Under the pieces are notes generated by a model, which had not been told where the DNA came from, did no database searches, and was given only the letters and a program-made list of their open reading frames with translations. The translations under genes were made by a program, and so were the position numbers. A DNA stretch of 64,000 bases from the NCBI GenBank assembly GCA_902702965.1, contig CACRXP010000019.1, positions 1,928,472 through 1,992,471 on the forward strand, in the 5' to 3' direction. Every line of letters begins with the position of its first letter. Within the stretch, counting starts at the first letter, position 1. Shown here piece after piece: positions 1 to 12,734 of this stretch. This DNA is from Spirometra erinaceieuropaei. Taxonomy: Eukaryota; Platyhelminthes; Cestoda; Diphyllobothriidea; Diphyllobothriidae.

Positions 1-1750
1 TCCAGGGTCTGTGTCAGTAGTCTCTGTCTAGTCGCTACGCGACCGTCCGCGAGAGCTCTAGATCGAGCTCCATACCACAGCAGGACGAGTAATTACGCTC
101 CTCTTGTGTCCATCTGTAGTCGTCTCTCAGAATGGGTTCGAGTGAGAATCCGAACCACCCGACGAAGGAGATCCATGTTTCAGCGATCAGATCTTCTTCT
201 CCTCCTCCTCAACTAACTCCTGTAACTGATCCCTTCGCTTGTATCGACAAAGACGGGGGACGAATGAGATATCAGCAGCCTAAGTCTCAGCCAGTCATCG
301 CACCCAAAACACGAACCAGGCGCAGTCAGTTAACAGATGGGATGCAGTCGCTTGGTCAACAACATATCCGAGCTAAAATCCCTGCAGGAAGTCGCAGGTG
401 GGGGCCAGCTGGGAATGGGCAAACAGAACAAATCAGTTGCAACATCTGTTGATGACGATTACGAAGGGTCAAGTAACTCCTTCCGTTATCGTCTGTTTGT
501 TTGCCTAGTAGGCTGGCAGGTTGTCGCCTACTCCTGATTCCTATCACCACTGTTCGGGAATTGTTTGCTCCGGGGGGAGGGGCTGGGGAAGAGCAAACTT
601 ATGAACGGGTGTTCATGCCACTGAGAGATGTCTTTATCATCATATGCCATCAGACCGCCGTTTTATCAGAGCGTTATTTCATCCTTTCCGCTCTATTTGT
701 CTTCCTGACGATTTGAAAAAGTAGAAAGATGTATCTAAGTGATACTCAGGGTGATATTCTTGAAAGGCTGTTAGTATTCATGCGACGATCCCAAAGCAGC
801 CTGATTTTGTTACGTTATTGAAAGGTAAACATAATCCATTGCATAGCTCAAAAACCGCCGTCATCGCACTTTATTCGCTCAAGTAAGGACTTACTCACGA
901 TTATTTCTAATTAACTGCGGTTAGGTTTGCACGTACGCTAGAATACTACTGAAGATCTTCCAGTCTAGCTCTGTCTCCGGTCAGATCTCAAATTTATGGG
1001 TTCACCGAGGCGTTAAGGCCTGAAAAGTAGGTCATTTGCTAATTCGGTCATGATATTCGTTACTGCAATTGACATACCAAAACTGGCTTCACCTCTTCTG
1101 GAAGGAGCGACTGATTTTCCAAGCATGGGACGAGGCTGTGCATAGACTTAAACCTAAACCACATATATCGACTAACGATTGTTACACGGGTTGACCAGTA
1201 GTTGTACGGCAGTGACAGCGCGCGAGCTGCCGGTCTTGAGGATGCCTCGTGTGGTGCGCGTTCACCCGCAGCGATCAACAGTAGTGGATCCAGAGAACTC
1301 GAACGACCGTTCCGATGCGTGTTTTGGGCTGACCAACCAGGCAGCGGCAGCTGACAAATTGTGTGCCAAAATCACCCCCAATCGTCTCTTATGGATGGCC
1401 GGAGATACTCTCGTGATGTTGTCCCTACTTCGAGGCGGAGTCGGCGTATTTCAGTCGAAAGAGTGTTCTGCGCCAAAGAGGACCGCACATCTCTATACTT
1501 CGCTTCTCTTGCACGCGTATGGTCCAACCTTCACGGCAAAAGAGAAGGAATGACCGGACGGGTACCCCCACGCACGCGAATTCTGGCGGGACAAACAGGG
1601 GCTGTCGGAGACTCACAAAACCGTGCGAACAGCATCGACTTGGTCAACGATATCGTTCAACATCTGTTCACTTGCCAGTGACTTGGTTCAGAGATAATGT
1701 GAAACCGTCCGTCTATTCAAGTCAAAAATGGAGCTGTAGAAAACTGTGGG
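1..1750. other. No recognised gene; possible short-repeat relic near 130-200
   Basis: I see no exon with recognisable protein similarity. Around 132-200 the sequence resembles, at low identity, the short repeat that is intact at 60,719-60,804: both carry a GGTTCGAGTGAGAATCCGAA-like stretch followed by a T/C-rich tail. Open frames here are short, overlap one another on different strands, and match no family I know. Confidence 0.4.
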
Positions 1751-1753
1751 GTA

Positions 1754-1986
1754 AGATGTGGTTATGCAGCCCCACCTGATGGACCGCCTACTGCTGGGAT
1801 TGGGGCTAGGGGTTAGGACACCTATTTCTCAACCACTCAAAGTGAAACCGCGCATTCCCAATAATTTTTCTTTTGCACACAACTACTTGGCCCCGGCCTT
1901 ACCTGCAAAAAACCCTCGGACCACCGATCCACTATCACAGGTGGCCGGGGTTTGTTTACTTTAGGTGCAGCTACATAACCACATCT
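1754..1986 (+). mobile_element. Short TIR element, copy A (MITE-like)
   Basis: The left end reads AGATGTGGTTATGCAGCCCC and the right end, reverse complemented, begins AGATGTGGTTATGTAGC, so the two ends are inverted repeats of about 25-30 bp. A second copy in the opposite orientation lies at 45,933-46,228, and the interiors align along their length (shared CTATTTCTCAACC, GCGCATTCCCAATA and GGTTTGTTTACTT). No protein is encoded. The interior holds a short T2AG3-like run that is much longer in copy B. The transposase family is unknown and the target-site duplication is unclear. Confidence 0.75.
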
Positions 1987-1999
1987 GACCAACTGGGGG

Positions 2000-2220
2000 T
2001 TGTCGTTGCGTTGGAATAAGCGACTGGGTCGGGTACAGGAGTTTGGACCGTCTGAAGCCCCAAATTCCGGCGGGGGTTGGAGTTAGGGCTAGGGGAGTTA
2101 GAGCTAGAGGGAAGGGGATCAGTGTTAAGGTTAGGGTTAGGACACGGGAAAAGACACCCCTTGGAATTTAGCGCAAAGCCAGCCGTAGTACGGGGGGTTC
2201 ATAATCCCATGTCCGACTGC
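2000..2220 (+). repeat. T2AG3-like run next to a dispersed repeat
   Basis: Between about 2,080 and 2,145 there are imperfect TTAGGG-type units (GTTAGGGCTAGGGG, GTTAAGGTTAGGGTTAGG). They are followed by a segment (CCTTGGAATTTAGCGCAAAG) that recurs near 29,680 as CCCTGGAATTTAGCACAAAG, again close to CCCTAA-like sequence. This looks like a dispersed element with a telomere-like interior, not a chromosome end. Confidence 0.5.
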
Positions 2221-5200
2221 AGACTGGGTTATCAGTAGTAACGATTCGACTTTGTGGACAAAAATGAGGAAAAAGGGGCTCCACTGTAGCAACTGCGGCC
2301 ACTACCTTGAGCCGTGTTGAGTGTGAGGGAGAATGAAAGTTAGGACACGACTCGTCTGTTCTGCTTAACAACCTCCTCTTTACAGAGTAGTTAGTGCAAA
2401 GCAAAACAAGTATTTCGGAAATACTGATGGAACGGCCACTTTGGGGGTACCGCTGACTCACTAATGTCGTACTATGTGTAAATCATGTTCGGTGTGCGTG
2501 CATGCGTATGGGTTGCGGTCCGGTGTTGACTGGAAAAGGCCTCACGCGCATGTGTTCGCTACACCGTCATCCCATCGCATAAAATGTTCGCGCCACCCCC
2601 CTCTGGAGGCAAGATATGACTTACCCCGCGTTTAGAAAAAGCGAAAAGATCGAGCCCAAAGCATTCAGACCGCAAAAAGAACGCACCAAGAGGGAGCGCG
2701 AAATAAGAACGAAAATGGCGAGGACGAAGGTAGGCAAAAAGAATAAACGCAGGTCACATTGATGGAAGAGACGCAGAGGGATGAGTGAATGTGACTGTAA
2801 TGCTAGTAGGCCAGTTAGTTGGGTGGAAAGAACGAGGAATCCACTACCACAGCTGGTAGCAATTGGTGTCAAACCCTCCGATAGCCATGAACCACGCCAC
2901 AGACCCCAAAATAGTTTCAAAAGGAGCCGCTGATAGCGGGAAAACCCAGACCCCTGGTTTTTCGTCGCAGTGTTGAAAGCTCTGATACAAAGTACAACGG
3001 GCAAGCACTTCATGACTTAGGAGGGCTAGGAGGTAATAAGTACTGAAAAGTAAGCATAAAACAGCCCCCTGCGTTCAATTTTCTTAAAGTTAATAACTTT
3101 CCCCCGGGGTAAAATGGTGTTTACATATTCTGCAAATTTAACAGACGTGAAGACGAATTGTGCTCGATGTGTGGGACGCACGAGTCTTTATCGTCAAAAT
3201 TTCATCAAGAAAATTAATGTGGCGAGCTTCTTTATGTGGAAGAAAATATTAGAGAGACAGTTGACTAAGGAACTAGGAGTCTAACTGTGGAGTGGCAGCA
3301 TCATTTTCCAGAGTTTTACGAAAATGTGAAGGGTTCACAGTCAGAGAGATATGGAGACCACTGGCACCAGTCTAGTCTAACTGTGCATCCATTGAATGTG
3401 TCTCTGACTGAAAACAAGCTCAGATTAACTGGTAGCGAGACAGGACAGACAGCAGGACAGTTCACTGAATTTTGATCTCAGATAGTGATCACCTTCTGGT
3501 GTCAGCTTCCCCCACGTGGATTGTCGGGCTGACGTAATTGCAGAGGCAATCGTGACATGGAATCTGTGTTGCGTTGCTCAAAGCAGTCTACAAGGTATGG
3601 GTTGAACAGACACAGTCTCGGGGAGCCTCCCCATGGGGTTTGGCACTGTTCCTCCTTGATGGTGGATCATAGTTTAAAATCACGTTGGGGTAACCAACAA
3701 AACAGCCTACCAGCTGTTTTATCAGTCGACCTACGATAAGCAAACAGATTAGGGTTCTGTTGCATGCAGTGGCCCCGTGTCTATGTGGTCTCGTCGAAAG
3801 AAGTAGCCAGTGTCCTTCTGTTTGCTCACAAATTGAAAAGTTGATCAAAGCTATGGCCCACTCCCCCACACTCGACCAGAAACATATCACAGGCTACATA
3901 ATGCATCTCCGCGCAGAAGTATGCGTTTACGCCGTGTAGATAGATCGATGCGACCAAAAGTATGCGAATAAAAGGGGGACCGAACGCATGTGTGAAACTC
4001 GGTTTTGTTTATTTGTCTTAGTTGCCGAGACAAGGTGGCAGTTTTAGAAGATGACTCGATCGATGAAACAGAGACCGTATTTGTTTAGCACTTCTGATCC
4101 ACATTTTAGCTCCTAATCGGAGAGAGTAACAGATAGGGCTAGCCGGTGCACAAGGACTTCAGCTCTTGCATTAATGGCACACACTCGCACTTGGTGTGGT
4201 CATGGTCCGGTCGTCTTCATGTGAGTCGTCAGTGGCCGTGATTTTATAACCGATGTAGTTAATCGGCACGATAACCACACGGCGATTTGAATCATTCGAG
4301 CTCTCTCCGTGTGACCAATTACTCTACCCAGGCAGTCTTAGGTTTAAATAGAGAGAGATAGAGAGGGAGAGAGAGGGGGAAGTGACTGATAAACTGTGGG
4401 TCGGAGAACCATGGCTCAAACAGCTCGACGATCCCGAAGGCGAGGCAAGGTCAGTTCGAGAGAGGGGCGCTCCTTAACACTTGAAGTGTTCGGCCATTTC
4501 GATTCAAAAGTACCCACACAGTGCCTCCAACGTAGTCTTTTGGTCGCAGCTGTACCTGACCTAGTAAACAATTTTGGGAGTTTTCTGCGGCGATAGTGAG
4601 TCTGTTTGCCCCATTACTTGAAACCTGACGGGTACAGCCAGTCTGCATAAAACACAAAATCCGCGTGGCGCGAAGAGGCAGTTTATTGCTTCCGTAACAT
4701 CCTTGCCAAGTGGTTGCTTGGCGTATCCATTACCTGTTACTTCCAGTGACTATGTCCCTAGACGCTAGATAAATGGACTTCTTTACTTTACTGATTGAGT
4801 CTTCTCACTTAATTCCATGTCGCAATTGCCCCCGCAAGTATGAAGGTCAGACGAGAAAGGGATTCGACTCAGGAATACGATAAAGAACGGTGGTGTGTTA
4901 AGGAGCTGCTCATCTCTAGGGAAGAGGGAGCAAATCAAGGGCTAAACCTCGCAAGCGGGAGGATAATGTTGTAAACCAGCATTAAACCGAGCCGAGAATT
5001 AAGTTGAGTTCGGTTTCTGAACCAGAGCTTCCTGAAATGACACTCAAGTCCAACTCCGTCCTAGAGGTTTCCTTCAAGGAAGCGGGCACCTGACACATCG
5101 GTGCCCTTTAAAAGTAACTTCTTTGTTCCACGTAGGTCGAAAAACTCCAACATATAAGGCAATGGTCTCGACTCATGGCAGATCTGAAGCTTCCACAAAT

Positions 5201-8200
5201 TCGAAAACTACCATGACTTTGAATAAGATAGTAGTGACCCTACTTAACGGGCGCATAGGAAGATTTTAACATGGAGATGTTTACTAATAATGATGGGGCA
5301 GGTCCATCGAAAATAAAATGCGGCACATACATGCGGTCACCCACTCGTCAAAGGGTCAGCGCCGGAGGATTTACTATAGCATTTCTCTTCAACCCTTTTG
5401 CCGTCTAGACTTCCTCAACGAGAGGTCCCTCTTTAACATGTACTTCTAAAGGACAAGCAGTGGTTGTGTACCTCAACTCCGGCAGTCTTGTGGTCTGTCA
5501 CCTAATAGTGTGGAAATGCATGCTACAATGGCGATACACACAACAAGAGAATGGATAGGCAGCTGTAAGTATTAAAACCTATGGCGAAGGTCACAAAGGT
5601 CAGGCGCTCTCACGATGAAATCCTAGCAACCAAGAGGCAATACATCTGTAAAGATGACTTTGGGAATTAGGCTAAGCCACCCAAAAAGAACAGGTAGGTG
5701 CTATTATGGACAGAACTCAACCACGTCTTACGCAGCACCGAAATCGGAAATGAGCACCTAAAGGAATGCCTGTTGGTGTTTATTCTCCACGGTCTCCTGT
5801 GTGAAGCTCAGGAAATCTCAAAATAAAGGGAAATTAATAACCTCCTCCAAGAGGTCAAAAGTTTAGCCATGGTCTTGTTACTTGATTACCCTCAATATAA
5901 CCGGCTCAGGACAAGAACAAAGCCCTTCCTCTAACTATAGACAGATCACGATTTTTTCTGGTGAGTAATCAGCTCCCCGCAGAAGCTAATGAGAGGCGCA
6001 AATGATAGAATTCTACATGCGACTGGCAAGTCGCGATTTTAGCAGGCACAAAGTCGAATGTCTGAAAACGTTTACAGTTCCTTTACTTCGAAATACTCCG
6101 TTCATGGACGCCAACTGTGGCAATCAAAAGACATCGATAAACAAACGGACGATTAATATGACCAGCTGATTTTTTATGGCGAAAATACCGGGTAGGGCAG
6201 ATGGTGAACACTAGGGGACTTAAACCGATAAATCGGTGGGCTGGTTAGTAACACGATCCTTAGGCAAACCAGAACACCTTGCGCAGTTCACGTTTGTCCG
6301 TCAGCTATTTGATAAGCAACCAATGAACGATGGAAAAACTTTGGCAACTGAAGAAGGTCTGCTGCGAGCGAAACCAAATCTGGTCTCTCCGAACTCTCAA
6401 CCTCCAAGCTGTTGCTGGAAGATCTATTAGGTCCACAAAACTTAGATGTGTATTGCAAATACCGATCGCCTCGCTCATGTCGGAGGCTGAACCGCAAAAT
6501 CTTGAAAGTTCCATATTTGACGGGCGTGCTGTGGAGAATCATCATGCAGCTCGGGCGAGTGACAGCCAGACGTTAAGAAGAGCAGTCGCCTCAAACAGGT
6601 CGAACGCACGTTGACGTTACAAATGGGTCGGCGTTGCAGTTCGTCAACCTATTCGCCTATTTCAGGAGTCAGGCCCAAAAAGATAGTTTTACAAGCAATC
6701 AGAGTATTCACAGATAAATGAAAATTGCTAAAATCTCAAAAATGCCATCTGAATGGAATATGAAAGTTAGTCCAAAGACACTTTACGAAAAGGGCCAAAT
6801 ATATTTATATTTTTACGGCAGCCCGCACCAAATCTAGCCGCCGGCCTTAAGGGCAAAATAGAAATCCATTTTCCGACTGTCATGCGACAACTGAATTTGA
6901 CACTTGGCCATTTGTTGAAATTTTAGAAGAGGGAATCCGGGAGTCGGATAAAACTTCAAAGCGGAAAACGGAATTAGAATGTTTCTTATGACAGAATGTG
7001 AAAGATTTGCCCTGTGCTTGTCAGTTATTAGAAAAACTGAGTGGCGAGCAGCCGGGGGTTAGGGAAAATCGTGAATATTAAAACTTAGGGCATAAGTTAG
7101 GTACTAGACATGTCCTAAGCTGGTCCTGACGATGGTTTGGCCATAACAATATACGATAACTGGATTGCTGAGTGCTTGCGAACTAGAGAGGCGTTAAAGG
7201 CCGTCAGTCAAAAAAATAAATAAAAATGCAAGAAAACGCTCCCAAAAGACAAGAGAGGAAGTGTTTGGTAGACATTTTGGGAGGAAAACATACGGAATGC
7301 TCTCAGGTTCATGTTTTTTTCTGACGTAGTATTTTTAAATAAAGTGCAATAGCATTATAAACTGCAAAGGTCTAGCTGATAAGTTAAATGACAAAATTAA
7401 CTGAGCAAAAAGGCTGAAATGTTTATCTATCTCGGCTCATTCCAGCCTGTGGGAACCCGGGAGCACTTTTACGATTTTAGTGCCTCAGAGGATATCGTGG
7501 GTATTCTGTTGATGAGTTCGAAAAAGTTTAGATTTTTGGACTCAGTGGCCGACCGAAAATAAGGCGGTGTGTTGCGCCTTTAATTGCGCATCGTGGGCGG
7601 TTCTATGAAATTTTTAACAAGCGACTTGTAAAAACAGATGAATGCACCCAAGGGCACGAGACATTGTCGAATCTAGAAATCGCAGTAAAACACTGAGTGT
7701 GAGCCTCTGTTCGACAAAAAAATTCAGAGAAGACCGTCACAACGGTCATCATATCTGGCCCTGAAAGACAAGTGTTTCACCCCTGAATGGATCACAATCA
7801 TGATTAGGAAATTCGTTAAGGACGTGGACGATAATCTCAGAGTTATTGGTACGATCAACACATTCCATGATGTGTCACCGCATGCTTTCACTGCTGGGTT
7901 ATTTTTATTGCATGTGTAACGTTTGTGATAATTATAAAAGAAGAATCGCCACCCAAAAACAAATTATAACACGTGCTGCAACGGCTGAATAAATGAATGT
8001 ATGACTGGCTGACCATAGGAGCAAGGTGGGCGGTAGAGAGTAAAGAACAACGGAATTTGCGCATACATCATGCCATTCTTTCCTGTAAAAGCATGGAATT
8101 TTGTGTAACATGCTTCTGCTAACGATGTAGGAGTCAGTACGAGTAATCATGGAAACGTTTGAACTTTGAATTAACCACACGGTGCGGAATATATCGTCGA

Positions 8201-8672
8201 GGAAAAGTCTCTATAGCCTGACGTGGAGAAAGTAGGTGCAAACCCAGGCATTGAAAATGGTCCGTCGCTCGACTCCATAAGCCGGTTTTGGAGGACACGA
8301 AAGAGACCGCGTGCTCGCCACTAGTATTAGGCGGTCAGTTCACACATCACTACAGAATCATGGCTACTAGAACATTACACCATGGATGAACATCACGTCA
8401 AAAAGACGGATAAACGTCCTCTGCAGTCTCCAAGTTTCTGTGCGCGATGTTGTGCAGTCTGTTTAACGTTTCATGTATTGCCCGCAGGGCATGACTCTTT
8501 TAACAGTTGCCCGAGATTACCCTGCCAGCACCAGCTCCGCCTAATGGAAATTCATAACGGGACTAAAGATATGTACCGACGGGCTGCGGTGTGCATTTAA
8601 ATACATGTGCATATATATATACACATCTCGATCGTGATGTTAATTTGTACAGATGTACGTATTACGTACGTT
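2221..8672. other. Intergenic sequence with no recognised gene
   Basis: About 6.4 kb in which I recognise no protein family, tRNA or mobile element. There is a purine-rich AGAG tract near 4,350-4,380. Open frames are short and unsupported; the longest, at 2,621-3,013 on the minus strand, looks like no known protein. The region may hold old, diverged transposon sequence that cannot be identified by eye. Confidence 0.4.
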
Positions 8673-8794
8673 ATATTAGGAATCGGCTCTCCCAACATTT
8701 CAAAATTTCGTATTTCTCACTTATCTGTATAACGTTATAAAGATAAGTGAGAAATACGAAATTTTGAAATGTTAGGAAAGCCGATTCCTAATAT
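8673..8794. repeat. Near-perfect 122-bp inverted repeat (hairpin)
   Basis: The left arm (8,673-8,726) and right arm (8,741-8,794) are 54 bp each and complementary except at two positions. They are separated by a 14-bp centre that is itself nearly palindromic around TATAACGTTATA. The arms begin ATATTAGGAATCGGC and end GCCGATTCCTAATAT. At both mismatches one arm has C where the other predicts T, so a minus-strand transcript would pair through G-U wobbles. No open reading frame is involved. It may be a tiny palindromic MITE or a source of hairpin RNA. Confidence 0.9.
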
Positions 8795-10539
8795 GAATTG
8801 AAAATCAATTTAATTTCAGTCTGTATACGTAGCTAGCGGCAGTGGTGTTGTAGAACACTATAGCAGCATTCTGTACGATACACTATTAAACCGAACAGCT
8901 GTTCAAGGACCCATAAAAATGCATGACAAATTGAATACACAGGCGTCCAACTGTCTGGCATAAAATTCTGCCTGGTTAAGAGATCGTGACTACTCTTGCT
9001 TTCGCCCATAGATATGTACCTAGAGGAGGATGTGTGTTCATCAAGGTCAAAAAATACAAAAAATTCATGGACTGTTATTCGTGAGAATCCATACTGTCAA
9101 ACCCCTCTCTGGAAGAAAAGTGCAAAAACGAAAATAAAAATACTGTTTTCTTAATACCTGATAGGATGTAGCATTCTTAAACAAATGTTTTCACTGAAAG
9201 AGAGAAAAAAACTTCACCCTCACTTGATTGGTCGAATCATAACTGTGAGAGTTCAAAGGAACCATGAAAATGTAGCATAAAAACAAAAGGCCATTAGAAA
9301 AAGGGTATCTTATTAGCGAATAGTTTGTTAGGTTTAAGACAATTCTACAAAGCATGTATGCATTCGGAAACCTAGCAGGACGCTGCAGGACACTTAACGA
9401 GATTTAAGATATCCCCTATTTGCTGCAGTTTGTCGTGACCAAGTGATGTGTGTATGTCTGTACTCAGAGCGCTACTATCGCCAGCCCAAATACCATGTTT
9501 AAAGAAGAGACACAAGGCACCAGAATGCAGGGTTTTTTGTGAACAGAATCCGGAGTTGTCCTCTCAGGCAGCAGCCGCTGCTGGTGAAACCAGGGTGGTG
9601 TTGACTGCGTCCAGTCAGGCCTGAGAGTCTCGAGGACAGTGGTGGCAGCCACTTTTTAGGCTCGTGGGCCAAACTCAAGTGATGTCCGGTCCGTGTGTGT
9701 TGCATTTGCCCAAAGGTAATGTCCCAGTGGCTTAGATTGCGGTTTCAGGGAGAGACGTGTTTAAATGGTTGCATGGGCAGCTGCGGCTGTGCGGACGCAG
9801 GTATGCCCGAGCTGTCGGTCGTGCGACTTCAGGTCAGCGTGTCTGGAACGGCTCACTGCAAAAGAATTGACGACGTTGAGGCAGCGAGGTCTTGAACAGT
9901 GACGTTAGAGCGGCCATGATGTCTGACCGGCACAAGTTTAGTAAATATTGCAGGCAATTTCGGGAAACCGAATATATGCAAAGCACTTACAGAAAAATAA
10001 CATAATCGGTAAATACATACCTTATGCAGTCTACAGTAGAGTTTTAAGTTCAATTGTTGATGGTTTCGTCAGGGTACAGACCACACTTGGACACTTTCAT
10101 CCAAAAGTGCTACATGCAGAAATTTTATACATCAAGCAACTTGACAACATGCTCTCTTACTTGGCAAGGTAATAATTTCAGTGTGTCTTCATTTTCTGCA
10201 ATTATTCACGTCTGTGAGCTGCCTTAACTCTCTTTGAAGCCCAAATTCCTGCTTAGGGAATGTTCATAGAGGAATAACCACGAGTTATTCGTATATTTTG
10301 TTTAAGCAATTGACAATAGTGTGACAACTTACATTGTGTTGAAAAGGAAAGTCATTGTTGTATAGCTGCTTCGTATGCTTATATTGAGCATGAGTCAATA
10401 CCATCACGATTACTGGCCATAGGTACAGCCTTTGTATAACAGGATACGCCGCTGCCGCTTCTGGTGTGAACCCACGGACGAAGTATGAAGCTCATCCTAT
10501 ATCAGCCCGTTTCGACTATCTGACAGTTTAAGATAGGCC
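8795..10539. other. Intergenic sequence with no recognised gene
   Basis: No recognisable coding exon or repeat family is visible. Short open frames at 9,464-9,895 run on both strands and resemble nothing I know. Confidence 0.35.
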
Positions 10540-10716
10540 AAGTAGTTTCATCACAATTATGTTTCTCAATGGACTACTAATTCAGAAACTATGAATTGCA
10601 TTTTGTAAAGATTCTGCCTACCACGCCTAAAACTCACATGTGAACTTATTTTAACTTGCGTTGATGGGACCCCGACGGGTTTTCAATAAAAATTATTTTT
10701 CTATCTATCTATAATA
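10540..10716 (+). mobile_element. LINE 3' end fragment, same family as LINE-A
   Basis: This stretch aligns with the 3' untranslated end of LINE-A at 12,995-13,143. Both contain GGACTACTAAT, then GATTTTGCCTACC-like sequence (GATTCTGCCTACC here), then ACCCCGACGGGT, and finish with TTTAATAAAAAT or TTCAATAAAAAT. A TCTATC microsatellite follows at about 10,699-10,712. Only the 3' end is present, as expected for a 5'-truncated retrotransposition product. Confidence 0.75.
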
Positions 10717-10974
10717 CAAGGTGCCTTAAGGGTCTTTGCACTGCAAAAGGGACATAGGATTACAGGTCAGAAAGTTGTCGACCGAATTCAGGCCAGATAA
10801 TTCAGCAATACCAGCGCACAGGCATTATAATCGGAATCGAAGATGAGAGACCGAGGCAATGAGATTTCATTTTATATTTGACAGTGAGTTTATGGGTAGA
10901 GTTTATGGTGTAGAGACTGTAAGTCCCTTTTTTCTTACTCTGATGATTCAATAGATGTAATCGCTGTTTTATGT

Positions 10975-11728
10975 AAGCCCCGTTTATTAAGTTATTTTAA
11001 AGGCATCATATTTGTTAGTATTTACATTCCCCCCTCTTCCTGTGAAGGCGCATTAACCCGTTTTTTCGACTTCCTCTCAGAAAAAATTGCTATATTATCC
11101 TGCGACTATCTTACTCTCTTATGCGGTGATTTTAATCGCGTGAATTTACGTCCTCTTACACTTTTAGGCTTCGATGATCTTGTCTTCTTTAATACTCGCA
11201 CAGATGCCCCTCTTGATCATATTCTGACTAACCATAGCAAGCTTTTTTGCGTAAAAAACAGGGCTCCATTGTCAGGTTCTGACCATTCCACTTTATTGTG
11301 CCTTCCAAAAATCTATTCCACTTCAAAACGTGCACTGCTTGCCAAGCCTGAGAGAAAGGTTAAGGTTCGCAACACGTCCACCCAAAACATTCTCATGATT
11401 CAGACTTGCATTTCTCTTACTATCTCCACTTTCCTTGAACATTCTAATGTTGAATCCTGTTCTTCCAACCTGACAGCGTTTTTAAAGGAAATTTTCGATA
11501 TTTGCTGCCCTTTTGATACTGTTATGGTACGACCGGATAGAATTTCTTCCCCCTATCTGAAATCGTTAAGACGTAAAAAAGAACTCCTTTACAAGCTAGG
11601 CTTACGTGATAACCTTAAAGACGTTACCTTCTTAATAAAAACAGAGATTGACAGACTAAACAGCCTGTTTGTCAGCCAACTTTTTTCCTCTTCTTACTCC
11701 CCCCCCTCCCCCCCCTTCCTCAGCTGAG
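10975..11728 (+). pseudogene. LINE-A endonuclease (EEP-type) and linker region
   Basis: The reading frame shows features of the apurinic-type endonuclease of non-LTR elements: FVSIYIPPSS near 11,010-11,040, then LLCGDFN near 11,118-11,138, then the SGSDHS motif near 11,275-11,290 that carries the catalytic Asp-His pair. A basic linker with RRKKELL follows. The frame is lost in the C-rich run after 11,698, where coding continues in another frame. The upstream part of the endonuclease is not readable as one frame. In the family this domain nicks target DNA to prime reverse transcription. Confidence 0.8.
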
Positions 11729-12231
11729 ATTTGGAAAAATCTTAAGCGTCTCACTGGCCATCGCAACACGCTGGTGCATGTGGATGCAGATTTAGACTCC
11801 CTAAATAAAAATTTTATATTTAGTCACAATGACTCCCATCTTACCTTAGAAGACATTCCCCTATCACCGAGTACATTCCAACCCGTGTCTTTGGCAACAG
11901 TAGAGAAACACCTTAAAAAGGTCCGTGGATCAACAGCTGCCGGACCGGATGGTGTCTCGCCTTTTCTTCTTAAATCTTGCAGTTCTCAGATAGCCCCTAT
12001 GTTAACGCACTTAATCAACATGTCTTTCATGGAGTCCAAGATTCCCGACGCCTGGCGTACAGTGAGAATGACTCCCATCCCTAAAAAGCCTGCTAACTTT
12101 GGTCCTAAATCTTTTCGCCCAATTGCCTGCTCCTTCGCAATACTAAAGCTTGCTGAGAGAGTTGCCCTAGATATCATAAAGCCTTTTTCTTCCAGTTTTT
12201 CCGACCCCTTACAATTTGCATACAAAGCTAA
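11669..12231 (+). pseudogene. LINE-A reverse transcriptase, N-terminal half
   Basis: After the C-rich frameshift the frame encodes IWKNLKRLTG and then the conserved blocks of non-LTR reverse transcriptases: STAAGPDGVSPFLLK near 11,930-11,975, IPDAWRTVRMTPIPKK near 12,043-12,090 and FRPIACS near 12,113-12,133. It ends at LQFAYKA where the N gap begins. The FADD-type catalytic box and everything after it are not in this copy. Confidence 0.85.
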
Positions 12232-12286
12232 NNNNNNNNNNNNNNNNNNNNNNNNNNNNNNNNNNNNNNNNNNNNNNNNNNNNNNN
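12232..12286. other. Assembly gap (55 N)
   Basis: Fifty-five unspecified bases interrupt the LINE-A polymerase. The true length of missing sequence may differ. The sequence after the gap looks like LINE 3' untranslated or satellite sequence, so several hundred codons of polymerase may be missing from the assembly or deleted in the genome. Confidence 0.98.
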
Positions 12287-12408
12287 ATGCCACCATTAAA
12301 TTTCCGTATCTGTTCATGTTTCCTTCCTTCGTGAGTAGTCTCGCTTCCTAAGATCCCTCGTCAGAAATGTTAATTTTTCCAATTTTTTAGTTCATGCATC
12401 GTGCCCTT

Positions 12409-12734
12409 ACAGAATGCGCTCCATCGATGCTCTTGGCGAAACCTTTTGTATTCGCCATATACTAGTAGTCTGGTCGCATCTCCATTGCCCCATCCTCAGA
12501 TGGACTCGGTTGAATGTAAACAACCGCATCTGGGTTCCTATCGCCTCGAGACTGATTTTCATAGTGCCCACACAGAATGCGCTCCATCGACGCTCTTGGC
12601 GAAGCCTTCTATATTCGCCAAATACTAGTAGTCTGGTCGCATCTCCTTTGCCCTATCCTCGGATGGACTCTGATGAATGTAACCTACCGCATCCGGGTTC
12701 CTATCAGCTCGAGACTCGTTTTCAATTTCGCCAC
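12409..12734 (+). repeat. Two-copy tandem repeat, 163-bp unit
   Basis: The unit beginning ACAGAATGCGCTCCATCGA occurs at 12,409 and again at 12,572, and both copies run through ACTAGTAGTCTGGTCGCATC and CTCGAGACT. The units differ by scattered substitutions. They sit between the gap and the LINE-A 3' end, so they may be a duplicated part of the element's tail or a short satellite trapped in it. Confidence 0.85.

Noticed and set aside
2621..3013. 130-codon minus-strand frame with hydrophobic stretches
   Set aside because: No family similarity, splice context or neighbouring exons; the length is ordinary for chance.
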